Assembly: GCF_003121405.1 (NCBI RefSeq)
Contig: NZ_QBUY01000051.1
Span: 1-59,489, forward strand
Length of the DNA: 59,489 nt
Reading direction: 5' to 3'
Source: Paraburkholderia sp. C35
Lineage (GTDB): Bacteria; Pseudomonadota; Gammaproteobacteria; Burkholderiales; Burkholderiaceae
The translations under genes were made by a program, and so were the position numbers. This document shows positions 54,166-59,489 of the stretch, piece by piece (position 1 is the first letter of the stretch; each line of letters opens with the position of its first letter). The notes beneath the pieces are model-generated. The model was not told where the DNA came from, searched no databases, and saw only the letters and a list, made by a program, of their open reading frames with translations.

Positions 54166-56256
54166 ATGATCTCCCTTCTTGGATGCATTGCATTCGAACA
54201 CAACCCGTGGCTGGTCGCGCTGGCCGTGCTCATCTGTGTGGCCGGATCGTGGATCACCATCCGTCTCTATCTGCGCGCGGCCAGCGAAGCCATGCCGCTG
54301 CAACGCGTCGGCTGGCAGTTCCTGACGGCCGTCTGTGCGAGCGCGGCTATCTGGTGCACGCATTTCGTCGCGATGCTGGGCTTCCGGCCGCATGTGCCCG
54401 TCGATTTCGACCCTGTGAAGACCATCGCTTCGCTGCTGATCGCGCTGATCGGCAGCCTCGCGGCGTTCCATCTGGCAGGCTACAGGCGGCTGTGGAAGGC
54501 GCCGCTATGGGGCGGCGCGCTGCTCGGCATGACGATCACCGCGATGCACTACACGGGCATGGCCGCTTACGAAGTGCGCGGCATCGCCTTCTGGAACATG
54601 TCGTACGTGATCGTGTCGGCGATCTGTGCCGTGGCGCTGTCGGTCGCCACGCTGCATGTCTCGAACCTCGCCAGCCCGCGCGCGAAGCTCGGCGGCTCGG
54701 CGCTGCTGGTGCTCGCCATCGCGTCGCTGCATTTCATCGGCATGACCGCGTTCCGGGTCGAGCCGCTGCAAAGCCCTGTCGGCACCGTCGATGCAGCGCA
54801 TCTAAACGCACTCGCCCTCGCGGTGAGTTGCATGGCCTTCGTGATCGTCGGCACGGGCGTCGTCAGCTATATGATCGAAGACCGCACGCGTAACGATTCC
54901 GTCGAACGGCTGCGCCAGATGGCCTTGAGCGATGTGCTGACGGGCTTGCCGAACCGCGCGAGGCTGATCGACTTCCTGCAGATCGAAGTCACGCAACTCC
55001 AGGCGGATAAAGAGCGGCTCGCGCTCGTCGCCATCGATCTGAACCGCTTCAAGGAAATCAACGATTCGAAAGGACATCAGGCCGGCGACGAAGTACTGCG
55101 GATCATTGCGGCCAGAATGACCAAGTCACTGCGCGCCGGCGAATTCGTCGCGCGCGTGGGCGGCGATGAGTTCGTCGCGGTGCGCCGCTATACGGAAGCG
55201 GCGCAACTGACCGATTTTCTGACGCGCATGGAAAACGCGACCAGCCGCGCCGTGCAGTACGACGACTGGGAAGTGACGCCGGGTGCGAGCATCGGCGTCG
55301 CCATGTATCCCGATGACGCGCAGAATCTCGATACGCTGCAGAACAACGCCGATCTCGCGATGTACCGCTCGAAGGCCGACCCGCATCATGCCATCTGTTT
55401 TTACGAGCCGGCCATGGACGAAACGGTGCGGGCCCGCCGCGCGCTCGTGGCGGCGCTGCGTGAAGCGGTGACGAACAGACAACTGCAAATCTACTATCAG
55501 GTGCAGACTTCGCTGCTGTCGGGCGAGATCGTCGGCTACGAAGCGTTGCTGCGATGGCAGCATCCGGAGCGCGGCTTCATCCCGCCTTCCGAGTTCATTC
55601 CGCTTGCCGAAGAACACGGCCTGATCAACACGATCGGCGAATGGGTGCTGTTCGAAGCCTGCAAGCATGCTGCGACGTGGGACCCGCCCTATCGGATCGC
55701 CGTGAATCTCTCGGCTGCCCAGTTGTCGAGCGGCGATCTGCCGAGGATCGTCGCCAGTGCGTTGCAAGAATCGGGGCTGACTGCCGACCGGCTCGAACTC
55801 GAACTGACGGAGTCGATCATTTTCGCGGACCGCGAGCGTGCGCTCGAAACGCTCGGCGAAATCAAGGCGCTCGGCGTGAGCATTGCACTCGACGATTTCG
55901 GCACCGGCTATTCGTCGTTGGGCACCTTGCAGTCGTTTGCGTTCGACCGCATCAAGCTCGACCGCAGCTTCGTCTGCGAACTGGCCCGAAGCAATCAGGC
56001 GAAGGCCATTATTCGCGCGGTGCTTGCGCTTGGCAAAAGTCTCAGTGTTCCCGTGCTTGCCGAGGGAATCGAAACACACGATCAGCTGCTGCCGCTGATC
56101 GAAGAACGTTGCGACGAAGTGCAAGGATTTCTGTTCGGCAGACCTGTGCCGCTCGATCAGATTGTCGCGAGCGGGCAGATACGGATTGCCGATCCGGCGG
56201 AATCTGCGCAGCCCGCCGACAAGCAGACGGATGAAGGACTGCTCTCGCCGTCGTGA
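54166..56256 (+). CDS. MHYT-GGDEF-EAL membrane c-di-GMP enzyme
   Basis: 696 residues. A seven-helix MHYT sensor has three motifs (THFVAM 65-70, MHYTGM 127-132, LHFIGM 188-193), proposed to bind copper and sense O2, CO or NO. A GGDEF domain (RVGGDEF intact) and an EAL domain (YEALLRW, DDFGTGYSS, intact) follow. Both synthesis and hydrolysis of c-di-GMP are possible. AAGG precedes the ATG at 54166. Third gene of the apparent chemoreceptor operon. Confidence 0.92.
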   Translation: MISLLGCIAFEHNPWLVALAVLICVAGSWITIRLYLRAASEAMPLQRVGWQFLTAVCASAAIWCTHFVAMLGFRPHVPVDFDPVKTIASLLIALIGSLAAFHLAGYRRLWKAPLWGGALLGMTITAMHYTGMAAYEVRGIAFWNMSYVIVSAICAVALSVATLHVSNLASPRAKLGGSALLVLAIASLHFIGMTAFRVEPLQSPVGTVDAAHLNALALAVSCMAFVIVGTGVVSYMIEDRTRNDSVERLRQMALSDVLTGLPNRARLIDFLQIEVTQLQADKERLALVAIDLNRFKEINDSKGHQAGDEVLRIIAARMTKSLRAGEFVARVGGDEFVAVRRYTEAAQLTDFLTRMENATSRAVQYDDWEVTPGASIGVAMYPDDAQNLDTLQNNADLAMYRSKADPHHAICFYEPAMDETVRARRALVAALREAVTNRQLQIYYQVQTSLLSGEIVGYEALLRWQHPERGFIPPSEFIPLAEEHGLINTIGEWVLFEACKHAATWDPPYRIAVNLSAAQLSSGDLPRIVASALQESGLTADRLELELTESIIFADRERALETLGEIKALGVSIALDDFGTGYSSLGTLQSFAFDRIKLDRSFVCELARSNQAKAIIRAVLALGKSLSVPVLAEGIETHDQLLPLIEERCDEVQGFLFGRPVPLDQIVASGQIRIADPAESAQPADKQTDEGLLSPS

Positions 56257-56341
56257 GGGATGGCGCAGCAGTGGCAAGGTGGCGCTTGCGATTGATCGCG
56301 AAGTGCGCGGCAACTGCGCCGCCACTTCGCGACCGGGCCTG

Positions 56342-57745
56342 TCAGTCATCCATCGCTTTCTCGCTCCCAGAAACCCTCACTAACCGCTGGCCATCCTTGC
56401 CGTCTTCCACGTGCCAGCCGTGTTTCAGCAACGTGCTGCGAAGGTCGTCGGCCTTTGTCCAGTCACGGTTTGATCGCGCTTGCGCGCGTTCATCGAGCAA
56501 TACCTGGATGTCATCTGGAATGGCTGTTTGCGCGGGCGTCCAGTTTCGCAAGCCGAGTCCCAACACCGCGTCGAAACTGTCGAGCGTCGCTCGCAGCGTC
56601 GCAGGCGGCAGATCGCTTTTCACGAGTTCCCACAGCACGGCGAGCGCCTTGGGCAGGTTCAGATCCTCGTTCACCTCGACGTCGAACCGCTCGACAAATC
56701 GTGCGTCGAGGGTGCCGCCTTCGGGCCAGCGCGCGTAGAGTTGCCGCAGCCGGTTCAGCGCGGTGTGCGCCGCTTCGAGCGAGTCCCACGTGAAATGCAA
56801 CGTGCCGCGATAGTGCGCGGTGAGGCACAGGTAACGATAGGCGACGGGATCGATATGCCGGTCGCGCAGGCTCTGCAGACGAATGAAATCGCCACCCGAT
56901 TTGGACATCTTCGTGGTGGCGTCCAGCGTCAGGAAATGCCCGTGCAGCCAGAAGTTCGCGAGCCGCGAACCGTGCGCCGCTTCCGTCTGCGCGATCTCAT
57001 TGCTGTGATGCACGGCGATATGATCTTCGCCGCCGCAATGAATATCGAACCACGTGCCGAGGTACTTCGCCGACATCGCCGAGCACTCGATATGCCAGCC
57101 CGGAAAACCGCGCCCCCATGGACTATCCCATTCCATCTGCCGCTGCACGCCGACGGGGCTGAACTTCCATAGCGCGAAGTCCGTCGCGTTCTTCTTCGCA
57201 CCGAGCGCAACCCGCTTGCCCGCCTGCAAGCCCGCGCGATCGAGCCGCGCGAGATAGCCGTAGCTGTCCTGTCTGCTGGTGTCGAAGTAGAGGCCATCGT
57301 CCGTCCGATACACATAGCCCGCCCGTTCGATCTCGGCGATAAACGCGATCTGCTCGGCGATGTGATCCGTCGCGCGGCACCACACTGCGGGTTCCAGCAG
57401 ATTGAGCGCACGCCAGTCCGACACGAATGCTTCCGTATAGCGTTGCGCGATGGCCCATGCCGATTCACCCGTGCGGCGGCTGCCCTTCTCCATCTTGTCT
57501 TCGCCTTCGTCGGCATCGGACGTCAGATGGCCGACATCGGTGATATTCACGACGTGCCGCACGTCGTAGCCGTTGCGCATCAGCACGCGGCGCAGGACGT
57601 CTTCGAACACGTAAGTGCGCAGATTGCCGATATGCGCGTGATCGTAGACCGTCGGCCCGCAGCAATACATGCCGACAACATCGGCATGGATCGGCGTAAA
57701 AGGGCGCACGCTACGCGACCACGTGTCATACAGGGCAAGCGACAT
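56342..57745 (-). CDS. cysS: Cysteinyl-tRNA synthetase (divergent paralogue)
   Basis: 467 residues. Class I motifs are intact: HIGN (38-41) and KMSKS (279-283), as are zinc ligands C29, C221, H246 and E250. It charges tRNA-Cys with cysteine. The sequence near the active site (YCCGPTVYDHAHIGNLRTYVFEDVL) differs from the usual betaproteobacterial CysRS (CGITVYDYCHVGHAR, from memory), so this may be a second, acquired copy. GGAG precedes the ATG. It sits 60 nt after an intrinsic terminator and downstream of a Cys-codon leader ORF, indicating control by attenuation. ybdK lies upstream on the same strand. Confidence 0.93.
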   Translation of the reverse strand: MSLALYDTWSRSVRPFTPIHADVVGMYCCGPTVYDHAHIGNLRTYVFEDVLRRVLMRNGYDVRHVVNITDVGHLTSDADEGEDKMEKGSRRTGESAWAIAQRYTEAFVSDWRALNLLEPAVWCRATDHIAEQIAFIAEIERAGYVYRTDDGLYFDTSRQDSYGYLARLDRAGLQAGKRVALGAKKNATDFALWKFSPVGVQRQMEWDSPWGRGFPGWHIECSAMSAKYLGTWFDIHCGGEDHIAVHHSNEIAQTEAAHGSRLANFWLHGHFLTLDATTKMSKSGGDFIRLQSLRDRHIDPVAYRYLCLTAHYRGTLHFTWDSLEAAHTALNRLRQLYARWPEGGTLDARFVERFDVEVNEDLNLPKALAVLWELVKSDLPPATLRATLDSFDAVLGLGLRNWTPAQTAIPDDIQVLLDERAQARSNRDWTKADDLRSTLLKHGWHVEDGKDGQRLVRVSGSEKAMDD

Positions 57746-57805
57746 GAGATGTCTCCGTTCCGACGTATCGAGAGAAAGTGAAGCAGGACAATGCAGCGGG
57801 ACAAT

Positions 57806-57837
57806 AAAAAAGCCGCCCGGTTTTGCAACGGGCGGCC
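57806..57837 (-). terminator. Intrinsic terminator between the leader ORF and cysS
   Basis: On the minus strand GCCGCCCG pairs with CGGGCGGC (8 bp, 9-nt loop) and is followed at once by TTTTTT. It stands 40 nt after the leader ORF stop and 60 nt before the cysS ATG. Located inside a transcription unit, it fits an attenuator. Confidence 0.85.
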
Positions 57838-57876
57838 AGAGATAACGATTCGACGTTCAGCGATGTTCAGCGACAG

Positions 57877-57954
57877 CTAGACGCGACTTCCCCCTGGCAT
57901 GTCGCGACAACATGCGCGCATCAGCGAAAGAGGGAATCGGGTGTGAATGTGCAT
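57877..57954 (-). CDS. Leader peptide with tandem Cys codons (cysS attenuator)
   Basis: A 25-codon ORF, too short for normal gene calling: starts MHIHTRF, contains RACCRD at residues 13-18 and ends GGSRV, TAG. The two adjacent TGT codons are at 57907-57912, 57-62 bp downstream (3') of the last leader stop in transcript terms about 30 nt before it. Two readings of the 5' end compete: AGGA eight bases before the ATG as a ribosome site, or the same bases as part of a -10 box (TAGGAT), which would make the transcript leaderless. Ribosome stalling at the Cys codons when Cys-tRNA is scarce would prevent the downstream terminator from forming. Translation is not proven. Confidence 0.65.
   Translation of the reverse strand: MHIHTRFPLSLMRACCRDMPGGSRV
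57897..57915 (-). promoter_or_regulatory. Pause-type hairpin covering the tandem Cys codons
   Basis: GCATGTTGTCGCGACATGC folds into a 7-bp stem (six Watson-Crick pairs plus T-G) with a 5-nt loop. The two TGT codons form part of its 5' arm, the place of the 1:2 pause hairpin in classical attenuators. Confidence 0.55.
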
Positions 57955-57961
57955 GAGGACA

Positions 57962-57991
57962 ATCCTAACGTCCAATCACGTTGCGGGTCAA
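57962..57991 (-). promoter_or_regulatory. Promoter candidate for the leader-cysS unit
   Basis: TTGACC, 18 nt, TAGGAT on the minus strand. The predicted start falls about at the leader ATG, so the transcript could be leaderless. If AGGA is instead a ribosome site, transcription must begin further upstream, possibly in ybdK. Confidence 0.4.
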
Positions 57992-58039
57992 TGCGCGTCG
58001 AACATGACAGTGTGGGTGCAATGCGGGCGCAATGGGTGC

Positions 58040-59170
58040 TCACAGTTCCGGTATCTGCGCACCGCGCCAGATCTGACACTGCTGGCGAGCGACCTCATGC
58101 AACGAATCATGGACACCGTAAATGCGGCGCAGCCACTTTGCATCGCTGAAACCGTCGGTGACGGTACGCTTGATGATCGCGAGTCCTTCCTGCGCGCCGA
58201 GAATCTCTGCATGAGGCGCAAGAGCCTCGAGCGTAACGAGTATGTCGTCGCGGATCGGGCCGCGCAGCCCTGTCTCAGGGTTCAGGCATGATCCATCGAG
58301 ACCGTATCGGCAGGCCATAAAGCGATTGGCGCGATAGACCTCATAGTCGCGCTCGCTGAGATGCAAGGGTTTGTCGGTCATCAGATAGCGCGCAAGCGAC
58401 TGGATATATGCAGCGATCGCCGCGGCCCATTCGACGCGCAGCGGCGTGTCCATCACCCGTATTTCGATGGTGCCGTAGCCGGGGCTTGGACGGATATCCC
58501 AGTAGAAGTCTTTGAGACTTTTGACGAGACCTGTATTGGCCATGCGCTCGAAGTACTGTTCGAACTCGGACCACGTCGTGACGAAAGGCGCACTCCCCGA
58601 GAGCGGGAATGGCGCCACCGAATTCAGGCGCGCGCATTGAAATTGGGTGTCGCTGCCTTGCAGATAAGGAGAAGAAGCCGCGAGTGCGATGAAGTGCGGC
58701 ACGTAGCGAGAAAGCGAATGCAGCAGCACGAGTGCGGAATCGGGGTCTGCGCAGCCGACGTGCACATGTTGCCCGAAGATCGTGAACTGCTGATACAGCG
58801 CGCCATATAGCCCCATCAGGTATTCGGAGCGCTCGCGTCCATCCGAGCGCTGGTCGTACCAGTTCTGGAAGAAATTCGTGCCGCCGCCGCACACGCCGAC
58901 GTTGAGAAAATCGGCGGCCCGAACGAGGGTGTCGCGCAGCGTTTGCAATTCGCTCAATGCCTGATCGAAATTTTTGCAAACACCCGTTGCCAGTTCGATC
59001 ATGCCTTCTGTTGTTTCGGGCTTGATCGAACCGGCGAAATTCTGTTCGCTGACGCGGTTGAGGAGTTCGGTTGCGGCCTTCGTCAGATTGTAGTCATGCG
59101 TGTTGACTACCTGGACTTCCAGTTCGACGCCAATCGTGAAGGGATCGGATGATGCAAAGGGTTGCAGCAT
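58040..59170 (-). CDS. ybdK: YbdK-type carboxylate-amine ligase (glutamate-cysteine ligase 2 family)
   Basis: 376 residues. GCS2 family hallmarks: FTIGVELEVQVVN at the start, ELATGVC, GGGTNFFQNWYDQR, QHVHVGCADPDSAL and a C-terminal RxxxYGVHDSL-like end. E. coli YbdK has weak gamma-glutamylcysteine synthetase activity; the true substrate is uncertain. AAGGA precedes the ATG at 59170. The longer upstream reading is low-complexity and not coding. It is encoded just upstream of the attenuated cysS, on the same strand, so both may serve cysteine or thiol metabolism. Confidence 0.9.
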   Translation of the reverse strand: MLQPFASSDPFTIGVELEVQVVNTHDYNLTKAATELLNRVSEQNFAGSIKPETTEGMIELATGVCKNFDQALSELQTLRDTLVRAADFLNVGVCGGGTNFFQNWYDQRSDGRERSEYLMGLYGALYQQFTIFGQHVHVGCADPDSALVLLHSLSRYVPHFIALAASSPYLQGSDTQFQCARLNSVAPFPLSGSAPFVTTWSEFEQYFERMANTGLVKSLKDFYWDIRPSPGYGTIEIRVMDTPLRVEWAAAIAAYIQSLARYLMTDKPLHLSERDYEVYRANRFMACRYGLDGSCLNPETGLRGPIRDDILVTLEALAPHAEILGAQEGLAIIKRTVTDGFSDAKWLRRIYGVHDSLHEVARQQCQIWRGAQIPEL

Positions 59171-59275
59171 GGGATGTCCTTTTGTGGTGTGTGACGCCGA
59201 CGGCGGTGTTTGTGCGTTGCTCGCGGGTGGTGCGATGCTGGTTTTTATGGTTTTTATTCTAGGTGTATGTGGGGT

Positions 59276-59332
59276 GGGTTTTGGGTTTTGTTGGTTTTGT
59301 TGGTTTTGGGTTTTGTTGGTTGTCGTTGTTTG
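59276..59332. repeat. Low-complexity GTTTTGTTG repeats upstream of ybdK
   Basis: The plus strand reads as tandem, imperfect copies of GTTTTGTTG/GGTTTTGGG over about 55 bases, an extreme G/T strand bias. It lies in the 5' region of ybdK. Function unknown; slippage could vary its length. Confidence 0.6.
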
Positions 59333-59428
59333 ACTGGTAAGCAATATTGTTGCCAAGGTTTGAGGTTTTTTTGTCTGTGACACTTTTTTGTGGTGGCATC
59401 CGCTTGATGTTGGTGGTTTGCTAGCGTT

Positions 59429-59489
59429 GCCCCTGTGCGGGGCGGCACCTACTTTTCTTTGCCGCCGCAAAGAAAAGTAGGCAAAAGAA
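59429..59489. repeat. 61-bp intergenic repeat, right copy (inverted)
   Basis: This is the reverse complement of the element at 17-77, with the CTTTTCTTTGC / GCAAAGAAAAG near-palindrome and the GCCCCTGTGC arm. It ends at the window edge, so it could extend further. See the left copy. Confidence 0.75.

Noticed and set aside
57838..57896. An antiterminator stem for the cysS attenuator
   Set aside because: I could not find a convincing sequence complementary to the 5' arm of the terminator between the Cys codons and the terminator; only tandem GTTCAGCGA repeats are seen. The alternative fold remains unproven.
59276..59332. CRISPR-like array
   Set aside because: The repeats are short, imperfect and contiguous, without spacers; this is low-complexity DNA.
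1..59489. The terminal repeats as ends of a transposon
   Set aside because: There is no transposase or integrase between them, the content is ordinary chromosomal operons, and the element is of a type scattered between genes.

Overview
The window is a GC-rich stretch of a Burkholderiaceae chromosome, most likely Paraburkholderia or Caballeronia. The reasons are the fused assimilatory nitrate reductase/CysJ-type flavoprotein, a DUF4148-like lipoprotein, FlhDC with Burkholderia-like features, codon use strongly biased to G/C, and a 61-bp intergenic repeat that occurs in inverted orientation at both ends of the window. I saw no tRNA, rRNA, CRISPR array, transposase or prophage. These are chromosomal accessory and metabolic genes in short operons.

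Layout. 0.1-0.6 kb: an OhrR-type peroxide sensor. 0.7-9.2 kb: a nitrate assimilation operon read leftwards (transporter, NirB, NirD, NasA-CysJ fusion) behind a long, highly structured leader. 9.5-10.7 kb: a translationally coupled unknown pair that could be a toxin and its immunity protein. 10.8-14.4 kb: LysR regulator, tartrate/D-malate dehydrogenase and an MFS carrier. 14.5-20.7 kb: CsbD, a GGDEF-EAL sensor, a GNAT acetyltransferase, 3-hydroxybutyryl-CoA dehydrogenase and a hypothetical gene. 20.9-25.7 kb: glcC and glcDEF (glycolate oxidase), with two perfect TGGT-N3-ACCA operators. 26.0-27.6 kb: an ECF42-type sigma factor whose YCII partner carries an in-frame amber codon. 27.9-29.5 kb: a cyclic-nucleotide-domain flavoprotein related to thioredoxin reductase but lacking the CxxC.

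29.7-33.0 kb: a five-gene bufferin-type operon (DUF2282 precursor, MNIO/DUF692 enzyme, DUF2063 partner, DoxX, NrsF/DUF1109 anti-sigma). Its upstream sequence matches GTAACC-N16-CGAA, the motif I recall for the sigma-F regulon of Caulobacter. No cognate sigma gene is present. 33.0-37.9 kb: TetR with two operators, an alpha/beta-hydrolase fused to a cysteine-less AhpD-like domain, AraC, AhpD-like, SDR and a lipoprotein. 38.0-43.8 kb: a TPR/glycosyltransferase-like protein, a small membrane protein, an FAD monooxygenase and a membrane-tethered TAXI protein. 43.8-48.3 kb: a MocR regulator divergent from an aminotransferase, a solute-binding-like protein without a signal peptide, and a PhzF-family enzyme. 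48.6-56.3 kb: flhDC, an M20 amidohydrolase, then a chemoreceptor with two c-di-GMP-related proteins.

56.3-59.2 kb: ybdK followed by a CysRS. Between them lies what I consider the most interesting element: a 25-codon ORF with two adjacent Cys codons inside a hairpin, followed 40 nt later by an intrinsic terminator, then cysS. This is the layout of ribosome-mediated, cysteine-sensing transcription attenuation of a cysteinyl-tRNA synthetase gene. All assignments come from reading the sequence; no database search was run.
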